Shown: positions 41,902 to 50,774, counted from the first letter of the stretch. The stretch: 64,000 nt of DNA from CAZMHL01 sp045605445 (GCA_045605445.1 JAZUPZ010000029.1:124001-188000); one strand, 5' to 3'. Made by a program: numbers and translations. The notes: a model not told the origin generated them from the sequence alone.

Positions 41902-41919
41902 AGATATCTTAAGATATCT
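41902..41919. repeat. 18-bp perfect palindrome between manC and gmd
   Basis: AGATATCTTAAGATATCT is self-complementary and sits one base past the manC stop, upstream of gmd. It could be a processing hairpin or simply low-complexity A/T sequence. Confidence 0.4.
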
Positions 41920-41920
41920 G

Positions 41921-43273
41921 TTATTTCTTTTCAATTTCGTCCCACTCAAATGTTATTCTGTTTATATCCGAATCGGCAACGGTTTTGCCTATCTGAACCT
42001 CAATGAAATAAATTCCGTCGAGAGACCTTATGGCGTGCTTCGTGCCTTTTGGAATTCTTATAACGTCGCCGGTGGTGAGAAGCTGTTTTATTCCGTTTAT
42101 AATAATTTCGCCGTTACCTTCAAGAATAGTCCATACTTCGTCACGGTTGTTGTGGAAGTGATAGCTTGAATTCATCTGCTCAAAAATATGAATTTTTCTT
42201 GTGGTGGTGTAAACATTTTTCTTTTTTGTAATGTCAATAACCTTAATGGTACCCCATCGGCGTTCTTCGTACATAGGCGGATAGTTGAATTTTTCAACAC
42301 ATTCCTTTATACGGGTGCTGGTATTTTTGTCAGAAACCAGAATTCCGTCAAATGAGGCGGAAATAATCGTGTCCTTTGTGCCCATGGCAACAATTGGAAT
42401 ATCAAGCTCGTTAAGAATGTTCGTGTTTGAACAGCTTTCGTGAATAACAGCGTTTCCGATGCTTCTTCTGTTCATTTGCTCGCAAAGAGCATTCCAGGTT
42501 CCCAGGTCCTTCCACATAGTGTTAAGCTTTGCAACACAAATGCTTTTTGCCTTTTCAAGAACGGCGTAGTCAAAGCTTGTTTTGGGAAGCTTGCCGTAGT
42601 TTTTGTAAACGTCTTCATAGCTTTCGCTCAAGCCGTATTCCTTAAGCTTTTTAATAAGGCTTCCTACCCTGAAACAGAAAACTCCGCAATTCCAGAGGGC
42701 TCCGGTTTTAATAAGCTCTTCGGCTCTTTCCGGGGAAGGCTTTTCTTCAAAATGACTTACTGAAAGCCAGTCATCATAATCCTTTTCGGGAACAATGTAT
42801 CCGAATTTTTCTGAAGGCTCAGAGGGAGTAGCCCCCATAAGGGCAATTTCTGCGCCCGATTTGTCAAGAACTCCTTCAAGGCTGCTTAAAACCTCGAAAT
42901 ATTCCTGCTGGGTATAAGGGTCAACAGGAATTACGGCAACCACGTCATTATCCTTTGCTGAAAGCTTTGATTTAAGATAAGAAAGAGAAAGCATAATGGC
43001 GGGGAAGGTGTCCCTTCTTTCCGGCTCAACGGCAATGTCAACATTGCCAAGCTGACTTTTAATAATTTCAACCTGACCTTTACTTGCCGTTATAATGCAG
43101 TTCTTGTTGAGATTTGCTTTTTCAAGCTGATGCCATACTCTCTGAACCATAGAGCAGGCCTTGTCCGAGTTGTCCTCGTGACTTATAACTTTTATGTACT
43201 GTTTGGAACGCAGGTCATTTGAAAGAGGCCACAGTCTTTTTCCCGAGCCTCCCGAGAGCATAATTATATGCAA
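41921..43273 (-). CDS. manC: Mannose-1-phosphate guanylyltransferase with cupin domain (ManC/CpsB)
   Basis: 450 residues if started at the TTG at 43273. The enzyme makes GDP-mannose from mannose-1-phosphate and GTP. The N-terminus reads HIIMLSGGSGKRLWPLSND, the nucleotidyltransferase loop, followed by EPERRDTFPAIMLS and the FVEKP-like HFEEKPSPERAEEL. The C-terminal ~115 residues are the cupin of type II mannose-6-phosphate isomerases (RRWGTIKVID, SYHFHNNRDEVW, GDVIRIPKGTKHAI). The TTG is preferred to an ATG at 43351: AAAGGCGG lies 6 bases upstream, the extra 26 residues are unlike the family, and a promoter at 43366-43394 would start transcription next to that ATG. The 85-base leader has a possible pseudoknot. 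It heads the GDP-fucose operon. Confidence 0.9.
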   Translation of the reverse strand: MHIIMLSGGSGKRLWPLSNDLRSKQYIKVISHEDNSDKACSMVQRVWHQLEKANLNKNCIITASKGQVEIIKSQLGNVDIAVEPERRDTFPAIMLSLSYLKSKLSAKDNDVVAVIPVDPYTQQEYFEVLSSLEGVLDKSGAEIALMGATPSEPSEKFGYIVPEKDYDDWLSVSHFEEKPSPERAEELIKTGALWNCGVFCFRVGSLIKKLKEYGLSESYEDVYKNYGKLPKTSFDYAVLEKAKSICVAKLNTMWKDLGTWNALCEQMNRRSIGNAVIHESCSNTNILNELDIPIVAMGTKDTIISASFDGILVSDKNTSTRIKECVEKFNYPPMYEERRWGTIKVIDITKKKNVYTTTRKIHIFEQMNSSYHFHNNRDEVWTILEGNGEIIINGIKQLLTTGDVIRIPKGTKHAIRSLDGIYFIEVQIGKTVADSDINRITFEWDEIEKK

Positions 43274-43279
43274 AAAAAT

Positions 43280-43328
43280 CCGCCTTTCCGCCCGCAGCCT
43301 TAAATAAATCTGTTCGCGGGCAGAACAG
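43280..43328 (-). promoter_or_regulatory. Possible H-type pseudoknot in the manC leader
   Basis: On the minus strand, CTGTTC (43328-43323) pairs with GAACAG (43315-43310). The loop contains GCCCGC, which is complementary to GCGGGC at 43295-43290. That second stem abuts the Shine-Dalgarno region GGAAAGGCGG (43289-43280). The topology is that of a small ligand-binding or protein-binding translational switch; no known riboswitch class is recognised. Confidence 0.45.
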
Positions 43329-43365
43329 ACAAATTCGGGATAGCTTACCATACTATCTGATATCG

Positions 43366-43394
43366 ATTATATAACTCTGTAAAATCAAATACAA
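43366..43394 (-). promoter_or_regulatory. Promoter of the manC-gmd-fcl operon
   Basis: Minus strand: TTGTAT (43389-43394), a 17-base spacer, TATAAT (43366-43371). Transcription would begin near 43358, leaving an ~85-base leader before the TTG start. Confidence 0.68.
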
Positions 43395-43449
43395 TAGTGT
43401 ATTTTGCTAAAAAATATCGTAATTTTGCTACGGAAACAACAAAAGAAAA

Positions 43450-43473
43450 AAGACTGTAAAATTTTCTACAGTC
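43450..43473 (-). terminator. Terminator after the AraC gene
   Basis: AGACTGTA pairs with TACAGTCT; on the minus strand TTTTTTC follows. It lies 40 bases past the AraC stop. Confidence 0.8.
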
Positions 43474-43512
43474 TCTTGTGTATATTACAGGAAATTTCTG
43501 ACTTTATTCTGT

Positions 43513-44361
43513 TTATCCCTTCCAGGTGTTTCTGAAGGAAAGGGGGGTAGTTCCTTCTATTTTTTTGAAAATGTAAATAAAATGGCTTGGAGTTCCCATT
43601 CCTGTCATATATGCAATTTCTTCAATGCTTTTGTCGGAAAAACGAAGGAGCTCCTTTGCATAGCCTATGCGTTTTCCTGTAAGATACTCCGAAAAGTTTA
43701 CTCCGAGATAATTCTTAAGTATTCTTGAAAGATGAAATTTGCTGATGTAAAATTTTGAAGAAATATCCTCAAGAGTAATTTTTTCCGTAAACCTTGCATT
43801 TATATAGGAAACAATATAGTCAAGGGAATTCTTTTCGTCTTTATCTTCGCTTATCAGCTTTGTAAGAAGAGAGCAAAGTCTTTCGTTCTGAACAATTTCC
43901 CTGTCGCCGTTGTTTTCCTTTGTGGTTTTTATAATATCATTCATTATTTCGATAATTTCAAAATAGTTTTCTCTTTTTACACAGCTTCCGTATTTTTCGT
44001 TAAATATGCTGTAGTAGGCTTCTGCGGTGTTACCGTAAAAGTGAATCCAGGCAACCGACCAGGGATTCTCATTTTCCGTTTCGTAAAGATGATAGTTCAT
44101 ACAGTCAATAAAGAAAATATCGTGCCTTGAAAGAGAATATTTTTTTGAATTGTAGCTTAAAGTTCCTTCGCCGTCGAGAACAATAGCAACGAGGTAGGAG
44201 AAAAGGCCTTTTCTTTTTGTGCTTTTTCCGGTCTTTGCGTGAAGCTCGCCGCACTCCTGAACGTAAAGAAAGTTGTTTCTTGTAAATTCAGAGGGAGTAC
44301 ATAAATATCTTACCGAGTTGTTCCCATAATCAGAGTCAAAGCTGTCAAAATGTTTATACAA
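43513..44361 (-). CDS. AraC-family transcriptional regulator with cupin sensor domain
   Basis: 282 residues. An N-terminal AraC-type cupin (about 20-150: YLVAIVLDGEGTLSYNSKKY, HDIFFIDCMNYHLYET) is followed by two helix-turn-helix motifs at the C-terminus (ITLEDISSKFYISKFHLSRI, SIEEIAYMTGMGTPSHFIYI). Such proteins sense sugars or similar ligands and activate transport or catabolic genes. It lies 10 bases downstream of an ABC-F gene and may be cotranscribed with it; no obvious target operon is adjacent, though the divergently placed GDP-fucose operon downstream on the same strand is possible. Confidence 0.9.
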   Translation of the reverse strand: MYKHFDSFDSDYGNNSVRYLCTPSEFTRNNFLYVQECGELHAKTGKSTKRKGLFSYLVAIVLDGEGTLSYNSKKYSLSRHDIFFIDCMNYHLYETENENPWSVAWIHFYGNTAEAYYSIFNEKYGSCVKRENYFEIIEIMNDIIKTTKENNGDREIVQNERLCSLLTKLISEDKDEKNSLDYIVSYINARFTEKITLEDISSKFYISKFHLSRILKNYLGVNFSEYLTGKRIGYAKELLRFSDKSIEEIAYMTGMGTPSHFIYIFKKIEGTTPLSFRNTWKG

Positions 44362-44371
44362 TTAAATCACC

Positions 44372-46267
44372 TCAGCTTAATTCTTCAAGCTCGTTGTTGA
44401 ATATTTCCCAGTTGTTCATAGCCTCAAGGAGCAGCTCTTCTTTTTCGTTAAGATTGTTTGTAAGCTCCGTAAGGCGGGTGTAATCGGAAGCGGTCTTTGG
44501 GTCTGAAAGCTCGCTGTTGATTTTTTCAATTGCCTCTTCCAGTGAAGAAATCTCGTCTTCGCATCTTGATATTTTTGTTTTAAGCTTTCTTTTTTTTGAT
44601 TCAAGCTCTTTTTGCATTTTAAAGTCGTTATTCTTCTCTTTTTTAACGGATACCGTTTCAATAAGAATATCTCTTTTTGCCAGATAATAGTCGTAGTTTC
44701 CGTCGAATCTTTTTTCTCCGTCGGGAGTAAGTTCATAAATTTTCGTTGCAATTTTGTTTATAAAATATCTGTCGTGAGAAATAACGAAAAGGGTTCCGTT
44801 ATAAAGGGAAAGGGCGTGCTCAAGAGCCTCTTTTGAAGGAATGTCCAAATGGTTTGTAGGCTCGTCGAGAAGAAGAAAGTTGGCTTTTGAAAGCATAAGC
44901 TTGCAAAGGGCAACCCTTGCTCTTTCGCCACCGCTTAAGGTTGAAATCTGTTTGAAAACATCTTCATCCTTAAAAAGGAAAACTGCCAGGGCTGATCTTA
45001 TATCCGTGTTGCTCAGGAAGGGGAGAAAATCTGAAATTTCTTCAAAGATTGTGTTTGAAGGGTTAAGGTTTTCCTGAGTCTGGTCATAATATGCAATTTT
45101 GACTCTCGGTCCAATCTGAACCTTGCCGCTGTCACGGGGGATATTTTCAAGAATAACGTTGAAAAGAGTGGTTTTGCCGCAACCGTTTTCGCCAAGCAGA
45201 AAAACCTTGTCTCCTTTTTTCACCTCAATATTAACGTTGTTTAAAACTCTGTTGCTTCCGAAGCTTTTGGAAATTCCTTCTGCCGTAAGAACATCTTTTG
45301 CACATTCTTCTGCAAGGTTGAATCTGAAATTGAGTGCATCAAGAGTTTTTTCGGGCTTTACCATCGTAGCTTCAATACGTTCAATAACCTTCTGCTTGCT
45401 TTCGGCGGTTTTTATATTTCTTTCTCTGTTCCAGCGCTTCTGCTGTTCAATTATTCCCTCAATTCGTTTTATTTCCTTCTGCTTAAGGGTGTAATCCTTT
45501 TCTTCGGCTTTTCTGTCTGCTTCTTTTTTAGTTCTGTAGTAGGAATAGTTGCCGTTATATTCTTTAAGTTTTCCGTTTTCAAGCTCAAAAATCTTGTTTG
45601 TTACCTTATCAAGAAAATATCGGTCATGAGTTATAAGAAGAATTGAGCCCGGGTATGCCGCAAGAAAGTTTTCAAGCCAGCTTACAGCCTTTATGTCCAA
45701 ATGGTTGGTAGGTTCGTCAAGAAGCAGAAGGTCAGACTTCATAAGAAGAATTTTTGCAAGAAGAACCTTCGTTCTCTGACCGCCGCTTAAGCTGCTCATT
45801 TTAATATCGAAAAGATCGTTGGTAATTCCAAGACCGTTAAGGGCAGAGCTTATTTTTGATTTGTAAACAAGTCCGCCATCGTCAATATATTTCTGATTAA
45901 GGTTGTGCAGCTTCTGGATTTTTTCGGGATCGGGATTTTTTTCAATTTCATCGCTGAGAAACTTAATTTCAAATTCCGCCTCTTCAAGCTCCCTGAAAAC
46001 TTCAAGCACTTCGTTGTAAACGGTTTTTTCCGAGCTGCAGCTTAACTGCTGTTTAACGTAGCAAACGTTAAGCTGACCGTTCTTATAAATACTTCCGCTG
46101 TCAGGCTCGCTTTCGCCGGTAAGAATGTTGAAGAGGGTTGTTTTTCCCGCTCCGTTTACTCCTAAAATTCCGATTTTATCCCTGCTGTCAACGGTAAAGC
46201 TTATATTTTCAAATATGCTGTCTGTGCCAAAGCTTTTTGAAAGCTTTGATGCGGTTAATAATACCAT
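44372..46267 (-). CDS. ABC-F family ATPase (ribosome-associated)
   Basis: 631 residues with two ABC domains and no membrane segments. Walker A motifs are GVNGAGKTT (near residue 36) and GENGCGKTT (near 360); the signatures are LSGGQRTKV and LSGGERARV, and both Walker B regions read LLLDEPTNHLDI. A charged linker joins the domains, and a C-terminal coiled coil (about 545-625: FKMQKELESKKRKLKTKISR and following) is present. ABC-F proteins act on the ribosome to relieve stalling, and some confer antibiotic resistance. Length and C-terminal coiled coil resemble YdiF/Uup housekeeping types, but resistance cannot be excluded. AGGAGA precedes the ATG. Confidence 0.9.
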   Translation of the reverse strand: MVLLTASKLSKSFGTDSIFENISFTVDSRDKIGILGVNGAGKTTLFNILTGESEPDSGSIYKNGQLNVCYVKQQLSCSSEKTVYNEVLEVFRELEEAEFEIKFLSDEIEKNPDPEKIQKLHNLNQKYIDDGGLVYKSKISSALNGLGITNDLFDIKMSSLSGGQRTKVLLAKILLMKSDLLLLDEPTNHLDIKAVSWLENFLAAYPGSILLITHDRYFLDKVTNKIFELENGKLKEYNGNYSYYRTKKEADRKAEEKDYTLKQKEIKRIEGIIEQQKRWNRERNIKTAESKQKVIERIEATMVKPEKTLDALNFRFNLAEECAKDVLTAEGISKSFGSNRVLNNVNIEVKKGDKVFLLGENGCGKTTLFNVILENIPRDSGKVQIGPRVKIAYYDQTQENLNPSNTIFEEISDFLPFLSNTDIRSALAVFLFKDEDVFKQISTLSGGERARVALCKLMLSKANFLLLDEPTNHLDIPSKEALEHALSLYNGTLFVISHDRYFINKIATKIYELTPDGEKRFDGNYDYYLAKRDILIETVSVKKEKNNDFKMQKELESKKRKLKTKISRCEDEISSLEEAIEKINSELSDPKTASDYTRLTELTNNLNEKEELLLEAMNNWEIFNNELEELS

Positions 46268-46298
46268 TGTAATCTCCTGTAAATGTTTTCTGATGAAT

Positions 46299-46327
46299 AT
46301 TGTATCATATTATGAATATAATTTCAA
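46299..46327 (-). promoter_or_regulatory. Promoter of the ABC-F gene
   Basis: Minus strand: TTGAAA (46322-46327), a 17-base spacer, TACAAT (46299-46304), about 32 bases before the ATG. Confidence 0.65.
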
Positions 46328-46363
46328 ATTAAATCATAAGGTGAATTGGAAGGGGTGTAATTT

Positions 46364-47164
46364 ATGTTTATTGTTCTGAAAAGGAAATATCTTATATCGG
46401 GGATTCTGGTTTTCCTTTTTGTTTTTTCTTTTTTCGCTGTGCTTTTTAACGGAGAGAGTCTGTCGGTTTTCAACAGTTCCTCAAATAAAGACTGGGGACT
46501 TAGCTATCAGGTTGAAGGGGAAACTCCGGTGGGTAATGCTTCGGGGGAGTTTCTGAGGCAGTATAATGCGTTTTATACGGGAAATACCGATGAAAAAGTA
46601 ATTTATCTTACCTTTGATGCCGGATATGACAAGGGTACCTGCGCCCCGATTCTTGATGCTCTGAAAAAACACAACGTTAAAGCAACCTTTTTCCTTGTGG
46701 GCAATTTTTTTGATACCTGCCCTCAGCTTGTGAAAAGAATGGCTCAGGAGGGGCATATCGTAGGGAATCATACGCTTAGTCATCCCGATATGTCAGCAAT
46801 AACCACAAGTGAAAGCTTCAAAAAGGAGCTTGCGGGGGTTGAAGAGAAATATAAAAGCATAACAGGAAGTGAAATGCTTAAAATATATCGTCCGCCTCAG
46901 GGAAAATTCAATGAGGAAAATCTTAAAATGGCAAATGATATGGGGTATAAAACCTTTTTCTGGTCACTTGCTTATGTGGACTGGTATGAAAATAAACAAC
47001 CAACCGAAGACGAAGCCTTTAAAAAACTCCTTACAAGAATACATCCCGGAGCGGTGGTTCTGCTTCACAGTACCTCAAAAACAAATGCCGCCATTTTAGA
47101 TGAGCTTATTATCCGATGGAAGGAAATGGGCTATACCTTTAAGAGTCTTAACGAAATTTCATAA
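46364..47164 (+). CDS. pdaA: Delta-lactam-biosynthetic polysaccharide deacetylase (PdaA type)
   Basis: 266 residues: an N-terminal membrane anchor or signal (residues 8-27), then a NodB domain with TFDAGYDKG (Asp pair equivalent), GNHTLSHPDM (HxxxH), RPPQGKFNEE and VLLHS. WGLSYQVEGETPVGNASGE in front of the domain is characteristic of PdaA, which removes acetyl groups from muramic acid so that muramic-delta-lactam forms in the spore cortex, allowing germination. This supports a spore-forming host. It is unlike the three deacetylase-like genes at 16-20 kb, which lack this N-terminal region. GGAAGGGG precedes the start. Confidence 0.92.
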   Translation: MFIVLKRKYLISGILVFLFVFSFFAVLFNGESLSVFNSSSNKDWGLSYQVEGETPVGNASGEFLRQYNAFYTGNTDEKVIYLTFDAGYDKGTCAPILDALKKHNVKATFFLVGNFFDTCPQLVKRMAQEGHIVGNHTLSHPDMSAITTSESFKKELAGVEEKYKSITGSEMLKIYRPPQGKFNEENLKMANDMGYKTFFWSLAYVDWYENKQPTEDEAFKKLLTRIHPGAVVLLHSTSKTNAAILDELIIRWKEMGYTFKSLNEIS

Positions 47165-47192
47165 TTGAAAAAAGTGTGAAAAAAGTATAATA

Positions 47193-47240
47193 AAAGTATA
47201 AAAAGTGGGTAAATTCCGCCTTTTTATACTTTTATTTTTT
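47193..47240 (+). terminator. Terminator after pdaA
   Basis: AAAAGTATAAAAAG pairs with CTTTTTATACTTTT around a 13-base loop, followed by ATTTTTTG. Confidence 0.85.
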
Positions 47241-47250
47241 GTAAAAAAAC

Positions 47251-47279
47251 TTGTATAATTTTATAAATAATGATATAAT
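47251..47279 (+). promoter_or_regulatory. Promoter of the yybS-gdpP-rplI-dnaC operon
   Basis: TTGTAT at 47251-47256, a 17-base spacer, TATAAT at 47274-47279. The leader is about 100 bases long. Confidence 0.72.
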
Positions 47280-47312
47280 AGCAATAATATGGGTACATAT
47301 CGTGTTTTTACA

Positions 47313-47365
47313 GTGTGACGGGAGCTGATTTAATGTGTACCGTATTCGTTTTAAGTTCGTCACAC
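47313..47365 (+). promoter_or_regulatory. Inverted repeat in the yybS operon leader
   Basis: GTGTGACG (47313-47320) and CGTCACAC (47358-47365) can pair across a 37-base loop, inside the leader and ending 21 bases before the yybS start. GGTAC (47292-47296) and GTACC further in offer an alternative pairing. It may be a structured leader; no known riboswitch is recognised. Confidence 0.45.
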
Positions 47366-47386
47366 GGGAAGAAGGAGTAATGGTAA

Positions 47387-48289
47387 ATGCTTAAAAATAA
47401 TATAACTGCTTCGCTTGTTTCTCTGGCAATTGCCTGCCTTTTGAGTTTTTTGTGTTCCTTAACAGGCTTTGCCTCCGCTTCGTTGCCGTTGCTTTTAATG
47501 GTAACTTTTGCCTCCTGCGGAGCAATCGCAGAAAAGGAATATGCAGTTATTTCCGGAGCACTCTCAATTATTGCATTTTATATTCTGCACAGCGATATAG
47601 TTCTGGTTTATGCTTCAATCGTTGCGGTAATAGCCGGTCTTGCGGTTGGCTTTATGATAAAAAAGGAAATGTCGGTTATGGCGCTTACAATTGCCTCAGC
47701 GGTAGGTCTTGTAGCTCTCTATGCTTTGTATATTTTCATTTTTGCAAAAACTAACGGTTATGACTCTCTTGATGCAATTTTTGATATGATATCTTCGGTT
47801 GCAATTCAGAGCGTTCCGGCTGCAGAAGAGTCGAACTTAGAGCTTATACAGCTGTTTATGCGCACTTTAAGGGATCTGTTTCCCTCGATAGTTGTAATAG
47901 GGGCGGCGGTAACGGGATATATTGTAGTGTTTTTAACAGGGCTGGTTCTTTCTTTCCGGGATAAGAGCATTGTAAATAATATGGGTTTTTCCCGTTTCAG
48001 AGCCGATACGCTTACAACATTGATATTTATAATTTCAATGGCGTTTACTATTTTTTCGGGCTACGGTATAGCCGGAATTGTTGCAGAAAACATTTATACA
48101 ATTCTTACCTTTGTTCTTCAGGTGTGCGGACTTTCCCTGCTTGATTGGGTACTTAAATACGTCAAAAGGCTGAATATAGCTTTAAGAATAATAATTATTT
48201 TAATTGTATCGGCACTGCCTTTTGTTTCATTCCTTGCGATAATGGCGGCAATGCTTGATGCAAGAAGAAATTTCAGAGGTCTTCAGTAA
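47387..48289 (+). CDS. YybS-family membrane protein (DUF2232)
   Basis: 300 residues with about eight hydrophobic segments, including LVSLAIACLLSFLCSL at the start and IIIILIVSALPFVSFLAIMA at the end. The C-terminal tail is basic (ARRNFRGLQ). The gene order yybS-gdpP(yybT)-rplI-dnaC is conserved across Firmicutes and supports DUF2232/YybS. The fold relates to transporter-like membrane proteins, but the function is not established. AGGAG lies upstream of the ATG. Confidence 0.85.
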   Translation: MLKNNITASLVSLAIACLLSFLCSLTGFASASLPLLLMVTFASCGAIAEKEYAVISGALSIIAFYILHSDIVLVYASIVAVIAGLAVGFMIKKEMSVMALTIASAVGLVALYALYIFIFAKTNGYDSLDAIFDMISSVAIQSVPAAEESNLELIQLFMRTLRDLFPSIVVIGAAVTGYIVVFLTGLVLSFRDKSIVNNMGFSRFRADTLTTLIFIISMAFTIFSGYGIAGIVAENIYTILTFVLQVCGLSLLDWVLKYVKRLNIALRIIIILIVSALPFVSFLAIMAAMLDARRNFRGLQ

Positions 48290-48327
48290 AGATAAATCTT
48301 TAAATCAGCGGGATTTGAGGTGAGTTA

Positions 48328-50316
48328 ATGAAAAAGGGTAATGAAAACCTTTTCAGTTTAATACTTTGTCTTATAGTTATGACGGTTTTTGCCGCAGTAA
48401 CCTGGTTTTTTAACTATATATGGGCAATAACAGAGTTTGTATGTGTTATTCTTCTTGCGGTGATGAGCTTTGTTTTCGTAAGAAGAGAACACGGAAAAAT
48501 TTCGAGCTATATTGAAAACATAACCTTTCATGTTGATAATGTAACAAAGGAATGTCTTATAGAGGCGCCCATGCCGGTTGCAATTTTCAGAAATGACGAC
48601 GGCATAATCTGGACAAACGACAGCTTTGATGAAATTTTCGAAGGAAAAGATCTTTTCGGAACCTCGGCTGAAAAGCTTCTCGGCAGAAAAAACTTTATTG
48701 CCGATCTTTTCTCAAAAGGTAAGCTTCAGTTTGACATAACCTTCGGTGAAAAGCACTATAATGTTTGTGCCAATGCCGTAAAGCAGGACAAAAAAGATGT
48801 TGACCTTTCCTTCGGCGTAATTTATATGTTCGATGATTCAACAACCTATGAGCTTGCCAAAAAATATTACAACGAACAGCCGACTGTTGCAATTATAAGT
48901 GTTGATAACTATGATGATGTTCTTATAAATACTCCCGAAAGCTACAGAAGTATGTTCATTGCGGAAATTGACAATAAGATTTACGACTGGTTCAAGGAAG
49001 CCGGATGTGTAATCAAAAAATATGAAAGAGACAAATATCTTGTAGTTTTCCCGAGGGAGTTTCTTGAGGTTATGAAAGCCAGAAAGTTTTCAATTCTTGA
49101 CGAGGTTAAGGAAATCAAGTGCGGAAATAAATTTTCAGCAACTCTCAGTATCGGTGTGGGCTGCGATGCTCCCGAGCTCAGCTTAAGGTCTGAATATGCA
49201 GCTTCTGCAACCAACCTTGCTCTTGGCAGAGGTGGCGACCAGGCTGTTATAAAAGATGACGAAAACGTTAATTTCTACGGCGGAAAAACAAGGGAACACG
49301 AAAAAACTACAAAGGTTCGTGCCCGTGTTACCGCGCTGGCACTGAAAGAGCTTATTCTTCACGCCAGCAACGTTATAATAATGGGACATAAATATGCTGA
49401 TATGGACTCAATTGGCGCGGCAGTAGGGGTGCATGCTATAGCCAAAAGCCTTGGCAAGGAAGCATATATTGTTTATGATTACACCTCGCCGTCGGTAAAC
49501 AGCATTGTAAGCAGAATTAAAGAAAATACCGACTATAAAAATATGATTATTTCCAAGCAGGATGCAAATGGGTATATTGATGAAAGCTCCCTCGTGGTTG
49601 TGGTTGATACTCACAGGCCGGCTTATACCGAATGTCCTTCACTGCTTGAAAACGAATGTAACGTTGTTCTTATTGACCATCACAGGCGTGGTGAGGAATT
49701 TGTTGAAAATGCGGCGCTTGTATATCACGAGCCTTATGCTTCTTCAACCTGCGAAATGGTTGCAGAGCTCCTTCAGTATGTAGGAGACAAACTTAAGGTT
49801 TCCGCCTTTGAAGCAGAAGCTCTTTATGCAGGTATAATGGTTGACACTAAAGACTTTTCAATGAAAACCGGTGTAAGAACCTTTGAAGCGGCGGCTTATC
49901 TTAAAAGATGCGGCGTAAATATAAGCGAAATAAGAAAATTTTTCAGAAACGATTTCAACAGCTTTGTACTTATTTCAAAAATTGTTACCGATGCGGAAAT
50001 AGTTAATAATAACATTGCAATTTCCGTTTTTAAAACAAAAAATGGTGCAGATGTAAGAACAATAGCTGCTCAGGCTGCCGATAAGCTCGTTTCGGTAAGC
50101 GGAATAGAAGCCTCCTTCGTAATAGTTGAAGAGGAAAATGAAAGCTCTGTCAGCGGACGAAGCGGAGGTAATATAAATGTTCAGATAATTCTTGAAAAGC
50201 TTGGCGGAGGTGGTCATCAGACAATCGCGGGAGCGCAGATAAAGAATATGTCCGGCGAAGAAGTAAAAACAAAGCTGCTTGAGGAAATAGCTCATTATTT
50301 CTCTGAGCAGGAATAA
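48328..50316 (+). CDS. gdpP: Cyclic-di-AMP phosphodiesterase GdpP
   Basis: 662 residues: two transmembrane segments (about 10-50), a PAS-like domain (about 70-150), a degenerate GGDEF domain (about 180-300) and a DHH/DHHA1 phosphodiesterase (about 340-655). The DHH motifs are NVIIMGHKYADMDSIGAAVG, VVDTHRP, LIDHHRRGEEF and the late GGGGHQTIAGAQI. GdpP hydrolyses c-di-AMP to pApA and so tunes potassium and cell-wall homeostasis and beta-lactam tolerance. It is anchored to the membrane with its catalytic part in the cytoplasm. It follows yybS after 38 bases. Confidence 0.95.
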   Translation: MKKGNENLFSLILCLIVMTVFAAVTWFFNYIWAITEFVCVILLAVMSFVFVRREHGKISSYIENITFHVDNVTKECLIEAPMPVAIFRNDDGIIWTNDSFDEIFEGKDLFGTSAEKLLGRKNFIADLFSKGKLQFDITFGEKHYNVCANAVKQDKKDVDLSFGVIYMFDDSTTYELAKKYYNEQPTVAIISVDNYDDVLINTPESYRSMFIAEIDNKIYDWFKEAGCVIKKYERDKYLVVFPREFLEVMKARKFSILDEVKEIKCGNKFSATLSIGVGCDAPELSLRSEYAASATNLALGRGGDQAVIKDDENVNFYGGKTREHEKTTKVRARVTALALKELILHASNVIIMGHKYADMDSIGAAVGVHAIAKSLGKEAYIVYDYTSPSVNSIVSRIKENTDYKNMIISKQDANGYIDESSLVVVVDTHRPAYTECPSLLENECNVVLIDHHRRGEEFVENAALVYHEPYASSTCEMVAELLQYVGDKLKVSAFEAEALYAGIMVDTKDFSMKTGVRTFEAAAYLKRCGVNISEIRKFFRNDFNSFVLISKIVTDAEIVNNNIAISVFKTKNGADVRTIAAQAADKLVSVSGIEASFVIVEEENESSVSGRSGGNINVQIILEKLGGGGHQTIAGAQIKNMSGEEVKTKLLEEIAHYFSEQE

Positions 50317-50330
50317 CAGGAGGATGTACT

Positions 50331-50774
50331 ATGAAGGTTATATTACTTGAAAATGTAAAAGGTCAGGGTAAAAAAGGAGAAATTATTAACGTAAGCGACG
50401 GTTATGCTAAAAATTTCCTTCTTCCCAAGAAGCTTGCAAAGGAAGCAACCAATGCAGCTCTTAATGACCTTAAAGGACAGAATGAAGCTTTTGCATACAG
50501 AAAAGAAACAGAGCTTGCCGAAGCAAAGGCAATGCAGGAAAAGCTCAGCACTCTTACAGTTAAGATAACCGCAAAGGCAGGAGCAAACGGAAAGCTTTTC
50601 GGCTCGGTTACCAATAAGGAAATTGCCGACGAGCTTTTAAAACAGCACCACGTTAAAATTGACAAAAGAAGATTCGATATGAACGATATCAAGCAGGCGG
50701 GAAGCTATACTGTTAAAATTAAGCTTTATCCCGATGTTGCAGGAGAATTAAAGGTAGAAGTTACAGGCGCTTAA
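50331..50774 (+). CDS. rplI: Ribosomal protein L9
   Basis: 147 residues, standard bL9: MKVILLENVKGQGKKGEIIN, then VSDGYAKNFLLPKKLAKEAT, a long connecting helix and a C-terminal domain with ANGKLFGSVTNKEIADEL. GGAGGATG precedes the start, and the gene follows gdpP by 14 bases in the usual order. Confidence 0.97.
   Translation: MKVILLENVKGQGKKGEIINVSDGYAKNFLLPKKLAKEATNAALNDLKGQNEAFAYRKETELAEAKAMQEKLSTLTVKITAKAGANGKLFGSVTNKEIADELLKQHHVKIDKRRFDMNDIKQAGSYTVKIKLYPDVAGELKVEVTGA

Noticed and set aside
43274..43351. N-terminal extension of manC to an ATG at 43351
   Set aside because: No ribosome binding site, residues unlike the ManC family, and a promoter that would begin transcription almost at that ATG.
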